Assembly (NCBI GenBank): GCA_016178505.1
Contig: JACOTG010000068.1
Coordinates: 1 to 46,747, forward strand
Source: Planctomycetota bacterium
Lineage (GTDB): Bacteria > Planctomycetota > JACOTG01
Direction of reading: 5' to 3'
DNA length: 46,747 nt
How positions within the stretch are numbered: position 1 is the first letter of the stretch; the number at the start of each line of letters is the position of its first letter. This document shows positions 1-8,281 of this stretch, in pieces. The notes under the pieces are model-generated. The model saw nothing but the letters and a program-made list of their open reading frames with translations. It was not told the DNA's origin and ran no database searches. The position numbers were made by a program, and so were the translations under genes.

Positions 1-203
1 CTGAGCAAAGTGCGGCAGGACGAGGATGCGATCCGAAGCGACACACCTCTGAATGGTTCGCAGCGCCCGCCGACTTCGCCCCGTCGAGACCCACGGGCGA
101 AGTATACGCCGGAGTATACGCGAATCAACATCCGACTCGGGTTGACGTCACTTTCTGTCGTGAGTCGTGTCGACCGAATGGGGAGTCGCCGAGAACCCCC
201 GGC

Positions 204-232
204 TTCTTGGCTCCGCTCGCGCAAGCTAGAAT
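204..232 (+). promoter_or_regulatory. Putative promoter of the ABC-F gene
   Basis: A TAGAAT hexamer at 227-232 ends 36 nt before the ABC-F start. TTCTTG at 204-209 lies 17 nt upstream of it and could act as a weak -35. The same hexamer at the same distance precedes the start at 7498, which is the main support. The rest of 1-268 shows no convincing gene. Confidence 0.4.
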
Positions 233-268
233 CCCCGGCCTTTCGCCGGCCTCTCACGGGACACCTCG

Positions 269-1906
269 ATGATCGCGCTCACCCACATCGACAAGCACTA
301 CGGGCGGCAAGCGCTTCTGCTCGACGCGGCGTTCCAGCTCAACCCCGGCGAGAAGGTCGGGCTCGTCGGGCCGAACGGCCCGGGCAAGACCACGCTCTTC
401 CGCATCATCACGGGCGAAGCGCCGCCGGATCTCGGCGAGGTGTCGATCCCGAAGGGGATCTCGATCGGTTACTTCCGACAGGACGCCACCGAGATGTCGG
501 GGCGCTCCGTCCTCGACGAAGCGATCGCCGGCAGCGGGCGGCTCGGCGATCTCCACCACGAACTGACCGACCTCGAGCATGCGATGGCCGACCCCGCGCG
601 CATCGACGAGCTGGACTCGATCGTCGCGCGGTTCGGCGACGTGCAGGGCGAGTACCAGCAGATGGGCGGCTACGACATCGAGTCGCGCGCGCGAAAAGTC
701 CTCAACGGCCTCGGCTTTCGCGAAGACTGGATCGACGGCGACGTCGGTGCTCTGTCCGGCGGTTGGAAGATGCGCGTCGCGATCGCGAAGGTGCTGATCG
801 GTCAGCCAGACGTGCTGCTCCTCGACGAGCCCACGAACCACCTCGACATCGAGTCGATCATCTGGCTCGAAGAGTTCCTGAAGACGACGCCGGCCGCGAT
901 CCTGATGACGTGCCACGACCGCGACTTCATGAACCGCGTCGTCACGCGCATCGTCGAGATCGACGGCGGCGAACTGGTGAACTACTCGGGCAACTACGAC
1001 TTCTACGATCGCGAGCACGAAGTTCGCGAGACGCAGGCCGCCGCCGCGTACGTGCGCCAGCAGGCGATGCTCGCGAAGGAGCAGCGGTTCATCGAGCGAT
1101 TCGAGAAGCACGCCGCCAAGGCCGCGCAAGTGCAGTCGCGCGTGAAGAAGCTCGAGAAGATCGAGAAGCTCGATCCGCCGCGGCGCCGAGAGGTCGTCTC
1201 GTTCGAGTTCCACGATCCGCCGCGCTCGGGCAACGACGTCGCGATCCTCACGGGCGTCTGCAAGCGCTACGGCGACCGCGTGCTCTACGACAAGTTCGAC
1301 TTCAAGATCGAGCGCGGCGAGCGCTGGTGCGTCATGGGCGAGAACGGCACCGGCAAGACGACGCTATTGAAGATGGTCGCGGGCGTGCTCGATCCCGACG
1401 CGGGCAGCGTGCGCCTCGGCGCGAGCCTGAAGCTCGGCTACTTCGCGCAGAACTCGCTCGAGCTCCTCAATCCGAAGCTGACGGTCTACGAGCAGATCGA
1501 CCACGACTTCCCTGCCGCGAGCCTCGGCATCAAGCGAAGCCTCCTCGGCGCGTTCGAGTTCTGCGGCGAGGACGTCAACAAGTCGATCAGCGTCTTGTCG
1601 GGCGGCGAGAAGTCGCGGCTCGTGCTCGCGCGCATGCTCTTCGATCCGCCGAACTTCCTCGTCCTCGACGAGCCCACGAACCACCTCGACCTCTTCACGA
1701 AGGAGATGCTCGTGAAGACGCTCAAGAACTTCGAGGGCACGATGCTCTTCGTCTCGCACGACCGCACGTTCCTCAAGGGCCTCGCGAACCGCGTGCTCGA
1801 CCTCTCGCGCGACGACGGCCGCACCCCCGGCCCGTTCGTCTACAGCGACTCCTACGTGAAATGGGTCGAGCGCTCCGGCCACGAAGCCCCAGGCGTGCAC
1901 CTCTAA
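269..1906 (+). CDS. ABC-F family ATP-binding protein
   Basis: This 545-aa soluble protein carries two ABC ATPase domains and no membrane segment, the layout of ABC-F proteins (YbiT/Uup/EttA type), which act on the ribosome as translation factors or in antibiotic resistance. Domain 1 has Walker A GPNGPGKT at residues 34-41, signature LSGGW at 163-167 and LLLDEPTNHLD at 184-194. The charged linker (about 240-320, rich in K/E/R) separates it from domain 2, with Walker A GENGTGKT at 358-365, signature LSGGE at 444-448 and LVLDEPTNHLD at 465-475. Switch histidines are in TCHDRD and SHDRTF. The Pro in the first P-loop, where Ala or Ser is usual, is slightly odd. The ATG at 269 is chosen because alignment to the family starts there. 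It is a single-gene unit. Assignment to a particular ABC-F subfamily is not certain. Confidence 0.95.
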   Translation: MIALTHIDKHYGRQALLLDAAFQLNPGEKVGLVGPNGPGKTTLFRIITGEAPPDLGEVSIPKGISIGYFRQDATEMSGRSVLDEAIAGSGRLGDLHHELTDLEHAMADPARIDELDSIVARFGDVQGEYQQMGGYDIESRARKVLNGLGFREDWIDGDVGALSGGWKMRVAIAKVLIGQPDVLLLDEPTNHLDIESIIWLEEFLKTTPAAILMTCHDRDFMNRVVTRIVEIDGGELVNYSGNYDFYDREHEVRETQAAAAYVRQQAMLAKEQRFIERFEKHAAKAAQVQSRVKKLEKIEKLDPPRRREVVSFEFHDPPRSGNDVAILTGVCKRYGDRVLYDKFDFKIERGERWCVMGENGTGKTTLLKMVAGVLDPDAGSVRLGASLKLGYFAQNSLELLNPKLTVYEQIDHDFPAASLGIKRSLLGAFEFCGEDVNKSISVLSGGEKSRLVLARMLFDPPNFLVLDEPTNHLDLFTKEMLVKTLKNFEGTMLFVSHDRTFLKGLANRVLDLSRDDGRTPGPFVYSDSYVKWVERSGHEAPGVHL

Positions 1907-1910
1907 CCGG

Positions 1911-1960
1911 CTAATGGGGTCAGACCCCGGACGACGGATCGGCTAATCGGGTCAGACCCC
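1911..1960. repeat. Pair of 18-bp direct repeats with a GGGGTC/GACCCC palindrome
   Basis: Two copies of CTAAT(G/C)GGGTCAGACCCC lie at 1911-1928 and 1943-1960, directly after the ABC-F stop. Each contains a near-perfect inverted repeat around one base. There is no T-tract, so a simple intrinsic terminator is unlikely. Similar short palindromes in other genomes behave like REP/BIME elements; that link is inference. Confidence 0.7.
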
Positions 1961-1995
1961 ACATGACGGCCGTCCTTCGCTGCGGCGTAGGTGAG

Positions 1996-2640
1996 TCAGC
2001 GCTTCGCGAACTCGAGGTGCGTCACTTTTCGAGCCGCGATCGTTCGTACGAGCTCGAGGCCGTGGAGGTCGTCGCCGACTCCGTCGAAGAGCCGCTCGCC
2101 GCTGCCGAGGAGCGTCGGCACGACATGAAGCTGCATCTCGTCCACGAGGCCGGCGGCTAGATACTGCTGCGCGGCTTTCGCTCCACCGCCGAGCGACACG
2201 TCCTTCTTGCCCGCGGCGCGCTTCGCGAGGTCGAGCGCCGACTCGATGCCCGCGGTGACGAACGTGAACGTCGTCCCGCCCTCGAGCTTCAGCGGCTTCC
2301 GCGCGTGGTGCGTGAGCACGAACACCGGATGATGATACGGCGGGTTCACGCCCCACCAGCCGCTCCACGGGTTCTTCGGATCCCACGGGCCGGGGTGGCC
2401 GCCGAACATGTTGCGACCCATCACGGTCGCGCCGATGTTGGCGAAGTGGTTCTCGATGACCGGCGTACTCTCGTTCACGACGCCGCCTTCCATGCCGTGC
2501 ATCGCGCGGAACGCCGCGAGCTCGAACGCCCACTCGTGGAGCCGCATGCCGCCGACGCCGAGCGGGTTCGCCACGCTCTGGTTCGGCCCCGCGACGAACC
2601 CGTCGAGCGACATCGCGATCTTCAAGCAAAGCTTCGACAT
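1996..2640 (-). CDS. Dihydrofolate reductase family protein (RibD C-terminal-like)
   Basis: This 214-aa protein opens with the KIAMSLDGFVAGPNQS segment typical of the YwjB/YyaP-type RibD C-terminal/dihydrofolate reductase superfamily. It continues with ATVMGRNMF (nucleotide-binding strand and turn), VFVLTHHARKPL, a DVSLGGGAKAAQQYLAAGL stretch that forms the NADPH-binding glycine motif, and the late DEMQLHVVPTLLGSGERLF strand. Length and motif order match the family. These proteins are presumed NAD(P)H-dependent reductases of unknown substrate. True folate reduction is not established for this subfamily. GAGG about 6 nt before the ATG supports the start. It stands alone in an accessory-looking patch. 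Confidence 0.88.
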   Translation of the reverse strand: MSKLCLKIAMSLDGFVAGPNQSVANPLGVGGMRLHEWAFELAAFRAMHGMEGGVVNESTPVIENHFANIGATVMGRNMFGGHPGPWDPKNPWSGWWGVNPPYHHPVFVLTHHARKPLKLEGGTTFTFVTAGIESALDLAKRAAGKKDVSLGGGAKAAQQYLAAGLVDEMQLHVVPTLLGSGERLFDGVGDDLHGLELVRTIAARKVTHLEFAKR

Positions 2641-2747
2641 GTCTTCCCTCGTCCTGGTTGTCGCCGCGAACGGCCGTCGTATCCGTGTGCCGCTCGTCGG
2701 TCAAGCGGCCCGCATGTAGCGACGCCGGGATCGAGTGGCGCCCGCGG

Positions 2748-3732
2748 TCAGAGAGCGTCGTCCTCGAGGAGGTTCATCACGAGCCGGATCATCAGGTCCT
2801 TCTGGGCAGGATCGCTCTCCGCGATCAAGAGCGCCAGCGCGACCATCGCATTGTCCGCCAGCCTCGGGCTCGAATCAACGCGGTAGAGAAGCCCGTTGCG
2901 CCGGAGGTACTCGAGGAAGAGCAAGGTCCCGATGCGCTTGTTGCCGCCCGAGAACGGGTGATCCTTGATTGCGGAGTACAGGAGATGCACCGCCCGGGAC
3001 TGCGCACTCGGATAGAGCGGCTGGCGGTCAAACGTTTGTTCGAGCGACGCGAGGATTGCACCGAGGGCCTCGCCGCGCTCCTGCCCGAAGAGCGATCCCG
3101 CCTCGCCGCGCGTGACGAGGTCCTCTCGCAAGCTCGCGACCACAGCACGCGCGTCCGAGAGCTGCAGCGCGACCGTTGCGGCGACGGGATGCTTCGGAGA
3201 CGTGGTCAGCCGCTCGTCGTCATGTTGCAGCAGCGATCGCCACGCACGGGCGTACCGCTGAACGACGTCGAGAAGGGTCCGACCCTCGTCGGTGACGAGC
3301 CCGTGAGCCGACAGCGTGCGCGCGAGCAAACCGACGGCCTGCTCGACGTCGCCGAGCCCCGACTCGCGAAGCCGACGCTCGTGGAGGGGAAGCCGCGCAG
3401 CAGATGGACGCGAAGCGTGCGAGTCGCCCAGATGCGAAACGGCGTCCCGCGCTGCGAATCGACGCGGTAGCCGACTGAGAGGATCGCGTCGAGGTTGAAG
3501 TACTCGACGCGCCGGATGACCTCTCGGAACCCCTCCATCTGAACCGTTGCGTTTGTTGCAACGGTTGCGTCTCGCTCCAACTCGCCCGACCGAAAGACGT
3601 TCTGGAGCTGCCGCGAGACCACCGACTGTCGCGCCCGAACAGCTCGGCCATCTGGCTCAGGGAAAGCCAGACCGTTTCTCGACCGAGCCGGACGTCCATC
3701 CGGACTTCGCCGCCGGGCGCATCCACCATCAC
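2748..3732 (-). pseudogene. RhuM-Fic protein broken by two frameshifts
   Basis: The coding sequence runs through three frames. Residues from MMVDAPGGEVRMDVRLGRET to AELFGRD match the RhuM N-terminus. The next frame gives SRQLQNVFRSGELERDATVA and DAILSVGYRVDSQRGTPFR, RhuM core motifs. The third frame (2748-3329) holds a Fic/Doc domain with HPFSGGNKRIGTLLFLEYLR. Aligning expected motifs places one lost base near 3628 (an AAG codon reads AG) and another in the G-run 3386-3389. Repaired length would be about 328 aa. Fic proteins transfer AMP or other nucleotides to target proteins; RhuM-Fic genes are widespread accessory genes. The usual acidic residue in HPFxDGNKR is Gly here (GGC). Both lesions lie in or near homopolymers, so sequencing error is possible. 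Confidence 0.8.
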
Positions 3733-3823
3733 CCTTCCTCCCTAACGAATCGCCCTGCGTCCGCGAGCCGCAGCTCGCCTAAACGCGACCGCGCTTGGAT
3801 CGAGTTCACGTTGCGTGGCTGCG

Positions 3824-3887
3824 GCAGCGACTCCTCCGCGAAGTGGGTCGCGCGCTCGGGCCACGAGGCGCCGGCGTGCATCCCTGA
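3824..3887 (+). pseudogene. Remnant of an ABC-F gene 3' end
   Basis: These 64 bases align with 1843-1906, the last codons and stop of the ABC-F gene, with about 11 mismatches and one lost base. The reading KWVARSGHEAP mirrors KWVERSGHEAP of the intact gene. Many differences fall on third codon positions, so this looks like a diverged relic of a related gene rather than a recent copy. Confidence 0.65.
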
Positions 3888-3897
3888 GCGGCGCGCC

Positions 3898-4833
3898 TCA
3901 CGCGAAGAAGTAGCGCGTCAGGTGGAAGAAGATCGGGCCGGCGAAGCAGAGCGAATCGATTCGGTCGAGGATGCCGCCGTGGCCCTCGATCATCCGGCCG
4001 AAGTCCTTCACTCCGCTGTCGCGCTTGATCGCCGACATCGTGAGGCCTCCCGCGAAGCCCGCGACGGTGATCGCGAACGCCATCCCGGCGGCTTGTATGG
4101 GCGTGAACGGAGTCGCCCACCACAGCGCCGTCCCGAGCGCGGTCGCCGTCAGGACTCCGCCGATCAGTCCCTCCCACGTCTTCTTCGGACTGATAGCAGA
4201 CGCCACGGCATGGCGACCGAGCAGCTTCCCGAAGACGTACTGCAAGACATCGCTCATCTGGACGACGAACACGAGGAAGAAGAGAAGGAGTGCCCCGCGC
4301 CCCTCGTAGCCTCGAATCTCCAGCATGAGCAATGCAGGGACGTGGCTGACGCAATAGACGCAGATCATCAGCGCGAACTGGATCTTTGCGGCGCGCTCCA
4401 GGAATCGGTGCGCGTCGCCGAACATCGCGATCCGCACTGGCAAGAAGAGGAACGCATAGACGGGGATCAGGATGCTGAAGAGCCCGTACCATCGCATGCC
4501 CACGAGGACGTACTGGAGCGGCGTGATCACGAAGAAGACCCAGAAAAGCGCCATGTGGTCGCCGCGCCGCGTCGGCGTGAGCGTGATGAACTCGCGAAGC
4601 GCGAGGAACGACAGAATCCCGAAGAGCACGATCGATCCGTAGCCGCCCGACGCGATCGTGAGCGCGAAGACCGCGACCATGACCCACCACGCGCGAATTC
4701 GGGCGTTGAGGTTCTCGATCGTCGGCCGCTGCGCCTCGCTCGTCATGCGAACGCGAAGGATCCGCCCGATTGCGGTCGCGACGACGAGAAGCGCGATCAC
4801 GCCAGTAAAGAGCCACACCGCCTCACGCGCCAT
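3898..4833 (-). CDS. Phosphatidate cytidylyltransferase (CdsA/YnbB-like)
   Basis: This 311-aa polytopic membrane protein makes CDP-diacylglycerol from phosphatidate and CTP, the precursor of most phospholipids. The C-terminal SAIKRDSGVKDFGRMIEGHG followed by GILDRIDS fits the CDP-diglyceride synthase signature (S-x-x-KR-x4-KD ... HGG-x-x-DR-x-D). About eight hydrophobic segments are visible, for example ALLLFFLVFVVQMSDVLQYV and AWWVMVAVFALTIASGGYG. The ATG at 4833 overlaps the end of the acyltransferase gene by 11 bp, so the gene is translated as part of a three-gene unit. The pairing with a CDP-alcohol phosphatidyltransferase resembles E. coli ynbA-ynbB, suggesting a dedicated rather than the sole housekeeping synthase. 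Confidence 0.92.
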   Translation of the reverse strand: MAREAVWLFTGVIALLVVATAIGRILRVRMTSEAQRPTIENLNARIRAWWVMVAVFALTIASGGYGSIVLFGILSFLALREFITLTPTRRGDHMALFWVFFVITPLQYVLVGMRWYGLFSILIPVYAFLFLPVRIAMFGDAHRFLERAAKIQFALMICVYCVSHVPALLMLEIRGYEGRGALLLFFLVFVVQMSDVLQYVFGKLLGRHAVASAISPKKTWEGLIGGVLTATALGTALWWATPFTPIQAAGMAFAITVAGFAGGLTMSAIKRDSGVKDFGRMIEGHGGILDRIDSLCFAGPIFFHLTRYFFA

Positions 4834-5446
4834 GGCGTCGCTCTGCCAACCGGCGAAGTTCGCCGCGGGCGCGGTCGAGGAACTCGACTCGCGCCTCGCC
4901 CTCGCGAGTCGGGATCGGACAGCCGAACGTGATCGAACTCAGCAGTGGAACGGGCACGAGCACGCCTTTGGGCAGGACGCGGTTGAGGTTCTCGATGAAC
5001 ACGGGAACGAGCTCCAGGTCGGGCCGCATCTGCACGAGGCGGTGGATGCCGCTCTTGAACGGGGCGATCTCGTCGCCCTCGCCGCGCGTCCCTTCGGGAA
5101 AAACGATGATGGAGTACCGATTCCCCATCTCGGCGACGATGTGCTCGATCGGATGATCGGAGCGCCCGGTGGGGTGGCGTTCGATGAGGATGGCGTGGAA
5201 CACGTCACGCGCGAGATACCTTCGCAGGCGCGTGACGTCCCAGTAGTCTCGCGCGGCGACCGGCCGCGTCAGCGCGCGCACGGCTTTCGGGAGCGCCGAC
5301 CACAAGACGATCGAATCCAGGTGGCTCGTGTGGTTCGCGTAGTACACGCGCTGGCGCACGTCGGGCACGAATCCCGTCGTGCGAACGGTGGCCCCGGCAA
5401 GGGTCCTCGCCGCCGCCGCGATCGCGAGAGCGGCGCGCCCGCTCAT
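4823..5446 (-). CDS. 1-acyl-glycerol-3-phosphate acyltransferase (PlsC-like)
   Basis: This 207-aa protein is a lysophosphatidate acyltransferase, acylating the sn-2 position to give phosphatidate, the substrate of the next gene. YANHTSHLDSIVLW carries the NHxxxxD catalytic motif (block I) and VFPEGTRGEGDEIAPFKSG carries block III (FPEGTR). ARDVFHAILIERH fits block II. The start at 5446 is chosen over longer in-frame options because it gives an ATGA overlap with the stop of the upstream gene (5443-5446) and places the motifs at normal distances from the N-terminus. It lacks the long N-terminal membrane anchor of some PlsC proteins. Phospholipid operon membership supports the call. Confidence 0.9.
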   Translation of the reverse strand: MSGRAALAIAAAARTLAGATVRTTGFVPDVRQRVYYANHTSHLDSIVLWSALPKAVRALTRPVAARDYWDVTRLRRYLARDVFHAILIERHPTGRSDHPIEHIVAEMGNRYSIIVFPEGTRGEGDEIAPFKSGIHRLVQMRPDLELVPVFIENLNRVLPKGVLVPVPLLSSITFGCPIPTREGEARVEFLDRARGELRRLAERRHGA

Positions 5447-6102
5447 CGGTGCTCCAGCGACCGCACGATGCGGCGTGTCCGCCGCGCGATCGTGGCGACG
5501 CTCCCCACGGCGATCAACGCAAGCGCAGCGGTCATCGGCCAGCCGCGCCACTCGATGCAAAAGCCGGCGGCCGCTTCGGCGAAGCACGCGATCGTCACCA
5601 CGGCCATTCGATGCGGCTTCGCCATCGGCCCGCCGAAGTCTTGTCCGAGGCCGAGCGACGCGCCGAGCAGACGCACGTACGCGGTGAAGACCGCGAGGAC
5701 GGCAGCGCTCCATCCGAGAGCCGGCCCGGCGGCGCCGGCGACGGCGTACCCGCAGGACACGAGGATCACCGAGTCGGAAACTCGATCCGGAAGGTCGTTG
5801 TAGACGTCGCCCGACTTCGACTTCAGTCCCCCTTCGATCGCGACCATTCCATCGAGCAAGTTGCAAAGCAGTCGAATTTGGACGCCCGCGGCACCGCCGA
5901 CCCAGAGCGCGGCACGCACGAGAGTCGCGTCGGTGAGAGAGGAGCAAAGGACGCACGCCGCACCCGCAGTCGCGAAGACCACGCTCGCTAGCGAGATCGC
6001 GTTCGGCCTCACCCGTCGAGCGGCGAGTCCAGCCGAGAGCGCGCGAGCCCATCGGGAGTCACGCGAGCTGAGCGGACGTCGCGAGCCGTCGGCCTGGATC
6101 AT
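5443..6102 (-). CDS. CDP-alcohol phosphatidyltransferase (YnbA-like)
   Basis: This 219-aa membrane protein transfers a phosphatidyl group from CDP-diacylglycerol to an alcohol that cannot be named from sequence. LLDGMVAIEGG followed by GDVYNDLPDRVSD gives the DGxxA and Asp-rich elements of the CDP-alcohol phosphotransferase motif, in a variant with Ile-Glu where Arg is usual, as in the YnbA branch. Several transmembrane stretches follow (SVILVSCGYAVAGAAGPALG and others). The ATG at 6102 is preceded closely by GAGG and aligns with related N-termini. An in-frame ATG at 6168 would add 22 basic residues without a ribosome site, but a TAGAAT hexamer on this strand (6205-6210) lies exactly 36 nt before it, so that start stays possible. 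First gene of the lipid operon. Confidence 0.88.
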   Translation of the reverse strand: MIQADGSRRPLSSRDSRWARALSAGLAARRVRPNAISLASVVFATAGAACVLCSSLTDATLVRAALWVGGAAGVQIRLLCNLLDGMVAIEGGLKSKSGDVYNDLPDRVSDSVILVSCGYAVAGAAGPALGWSAAVLAVFTAYVRLLGASLGLGQDFGGPMAKPHRMAVVTIACFAEAAAGFCIEWRGWPMTAALALIAVGSVATIARRTRRIVRSLEHR

Positions 6103-6204
6103 GCGCCTCGAATTGTATTCGACGCGGCGACGATCGAGAGCGCGCGTTCGGCCGGCCCGCGCCAACATCCAGGGCTTGATTGGGGCTAGGCGGGAAGTCC
6201 AAGA

Positions 6205-6210
6205 ATTCTA
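6205..6210 (-). promoter_or_regulatory. Putative -10 element of the phospholipid operon
   Basis: TAGAAT on the minus strand, identical to hexamers before the starts at 269 and 7498. It sits 36 nt before the 6168 start and 102 nt before the preferred 6102 start. The 6103-6324 gap separates divergent genes and shows nothing else clear. Confidence 0.35.
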
Positions 6211-6324
6211 TCGACGCCGTTTTCGAAGCGCCATCACGTCCCGCACGGGTCGGTCGAGCCGCCTCAAGTTGGATCAGCCGCGATTCCGAACAAAGGGCGA
6301 GCTCCGACAGAATGGAGACGCACG

Positions 6325-7347
6325 ATGGCCCTGTCCTATCCGCTGCTCCTGCCGAAAACGACGCAGTTCTTCTTCATCGCCGGCAGCATGAAGTCGGGGA
6401 CGACTTGGCTGATGAACGTCCTCGACGCGCACCCGGACATCGTGTGCCGCGGCGAGATGCACGCGCTCGAGCCGCTCGACGGGCCGATGATCCCGATGGT
6501 GCCGACGCTCGAATCGATCTCGGCGCACGCGACCGCGTTGCGCCAGTGGTACTACCTCCCGAACAGCGCGTGGAACGTCCCCTACCGCGACAACGACAAG
6601 CAAGCCGAAACCGTGTGGCAGCTCGACCGCGATTTCGTGCGCTTCCATTTCGAGTGGACGATCGCGCGGCTCCTCGACGCGGAAGGGCGAGGCGTACCGA
6701 AGATGATCGGCGACAAGTCGCCGATGCACACGCAGTACGCCGCGCACAAACTCGACCGCTACTTCGGCGTCTATCAGCCGTGGGTCATCCACATTGTCCG
6801 CGATCCGCGCGACGTCGCGGTCTCGCGCTGGTTCCACCATCGAAAGCTGCAGTACGAGAAGCGCCACGAGTTCGTCGGCGGCTTCGAGGACGCGGCGGAC
6901 GAAGCCGCGTGCCGACGGCTCATCGAATGTCCCGACGACCCGGTGGCGCCCGGCGAGCCCTTCTTCCACAACCCGCGGTTCCTGCGCCAAGCGCTGCGCG
7001 AGTGGATCAGCGTGAACGAGTGCCTCGCGATCGACGGCCCGCGCTTCTTCGGGACGCGCTACGTCTGCGTGCGCTATGAGGACATGAAGCTCGACTTCGA
7101 GGAGAGCGTCGGCGAACTCCTCGATCGCTTCGGCCTCGAGGGCGGCAAAGCAGCGCTCGAGCAGATCCGAAACGCAACCGACGTCTCACGAGGCGCGCAG
7201 AGGCCGCGAGTCTTCCGCGAAGGCGGCACGGGCGGATGGAAGCGCTACCTGAGCGCCGAAGATCTCGCGTCCTACGAGGAAATCGCGGCGCCCCTCGCCC
7301 GGCAATTCGGCTACGCTAACGAATCGGGGCCGTTCATTCCCGTCTGA
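6325..7347 (+). CDS. Sulfotransferase family protein
   Basis: This 340-aa protein contains the PAPS-binding loop AGSMKSGTTWLMN (residues 19-31, 5'-phosphosulfate binding) and VIHIVRDPRDVAVS (about 154-167, 3'-phosphate binding), the two hallmark motifs of sulfotransferases. It would move sulfate from PAPS to a carbohydrate, lipid or protein. Substrate cannot be read from sequence. Length fits bacterial members of Sulfotransfer_1/3. No signal peptide is seen, so it should be cytoplasmic. GGAG upstream supports the ATG at 6325. Such genes are abundant in Planctomycetota. It is divergent from the lipid operon, so a sulfated lipid headgroup is possible but speculative. Confidence 0.92.
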   Translation: MALSYPLLLPKTTQFFFIAGSMKSGTTWLMNVLDAHPDIVCRGEMHALEPLDGPMIPMVPTLESISAHATALRQWYYLPNSAWNVPYRDNDKQAETVWQLDRDFVRFHFEWTIARLLDAEGRGVPKMIGDKSPMHTQYAAHKLDRYFGVYQPWVIHIVRDPRDVAVSRWFHHRKLQYEKRHEFVGGFEDAADEAACRRLIECPDDPVAPGEPFFHNPRFLRQALREWISVNECLAIDGPRFFGTRYVCVRYEDMKLDFEESVGELLDRFGLEGGKAALEQIRNATDVSRGAQRPRVFREGGTGGWKRYLSAEDLASYEEIAAPLARQFGYANESGPFIPV

Positions 7348-7431
7348 GATCTACGACTCGCCGATCGATCGACCCGAGAGACCGAATGTCGAACTCGACT
7401 CTTCCTCGATCGGCGTTCGCGAACTCCGCGG

Positions 7432-7461
7432 TTGGAGTCCGGCTCGGGGCGCCGCTAGAAT
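7432..7461 (+). promoter_or_regulatory. Putative promoter of the DUF1326-like gene
   Basis: TTGGAG (7432-7437), an 18-nt gap, then TAGAAT (7456-7461), 36 nt before the TTG start at 7498. This matches the arrangement before the ABC-F gene. Confidence 0.45.
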
Positions 7462-7497
7462 CGCGACCGGGTTTCCAAGCGAAAATGGAGGATCACC

Positions 7498-8154
7498 TTG
7501 AGGAGTCGCTCTCTTCGATCGTCGATGCTGTTCGTCGTTGCGCTCGCTGCAGGAACGGCCCGTGCGCAATCACCGCCCGAGAAGCCAGGCGCCCCGGTCG
7601 CGTTCAGCATCGAGGGGACGTACGTCGAGGCGTGCACGTGCCGCTCGTCGTGCGCCGCGGAGATCTCGGGCGAGGCAACCGGGTGCGACGCGGTCGGCGC
7701 ATTCCAGATCGATGCCGGGACGTGCGACGGCCAGGATCTCGCCGGCACTCGCGTCGCGTTCGCGGAAAAAGGGGACGCCGTTCATCTCTATCTCGACGCG
7801 GGCTCGGCGGCGGCGAAGCGTGCCGCGCTCGAGAAAGTCTCGCGGGCCGTGCTCGCTGCGATGGGAACCGTGAAGTTCGTCGCCGCGGCGACGATCGAGT
7901 TCACCGGTTCGAGCGGCGCATACACCGTGAACGTCGACGGCGGCAAGATCCTCGCGCTGCGCACCGAGCCCGTGATGGGCGGCGACCACAAGACGCCGGT
8001 CGCGATCGCAAACACGCAGAACGCATGGTGCCCGACGCTCTATCAGGGCCACTGCGTGTCGGCCACGTTCGCCGACGGTGCAGACAAGTTCACGATCGAG
8101 AAGGGCCGCAATTCGTTCTTCGACCCGCACCTGAAGGCGAGCCGCAAACCCTGA
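7498..8154 (+). CDS. Secreted DUF1326-like protein
   Basis: This 218-aa protein starts at TTG, chosen because GGAGG at 7487-7491 lies 6 nt upstream. A Sec signal peptide is evident (basic start, SMLFVVALAAGTARAQS). The mature part begins FSIEGTYVEACTCRSSCAAE, resembling DUF1326 proteins, whose N-terminus has a G-x-Y-x-E-A-C-x-C element followed by more cysteines. Cysteines cluster in the first third (CTCRSSC, GCDAVG, GTCDGQ). No function is known for the family. Spacing to the next gene is 127 bp on the same strand, so a loose pair is possible. Confidence 0.7.
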   Translation: MRSRSLRSSMLFVVALAAGTARAQSPPEKPGAPVAFSIEGTYVEACTCRSSCAAEISGEATGCDAVGAFQIDAGTCDGQDLAGTRVAFAEKGDAVHLYLDAGSAAAKRAALEKVSRAVLAAMGTVKFVAAATIEFTGSSGAYTVNVDGGKILALRTEPVMGGDHKTPVAIANTQNAWCPTLYQGHCVSATFADGADKFTIEKGRNSFFDPHLKASRKP

Positions 8155-8281
8155 GCACGACGCCGTCGTGCGAGGGAGTCGTCAGCCGTACGAGGATCCG
8201 CGCGGATTTCGTAAGGGTTCGCGAGGGACCCGACGATCGGGACCCGCCGATCCGCATGACGACGAAGCGAAAGGACCGCTC

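Noticed and set aside
143..150. TGACGTCA palindrome upstream of the ABC-F gene
   Set aside because: A single short palindrome without a partner regulator; likely chance in GC-rich DNA.
10..1914. Long open frame overlapping the ABC-F gene in another frame
   Set aside because: Its translation is arginine-rich and low in hydrophobic residues, as expected from an off-frame reading of a high-GC gene; the ABC-F frame has all motifs.
1911..1928. Hairpin considered as terminator of the ABC-F gene
   Set aside because: Stem of six with a one-base loop and no T-tract; the repeated copy suggests a repeat element instead.
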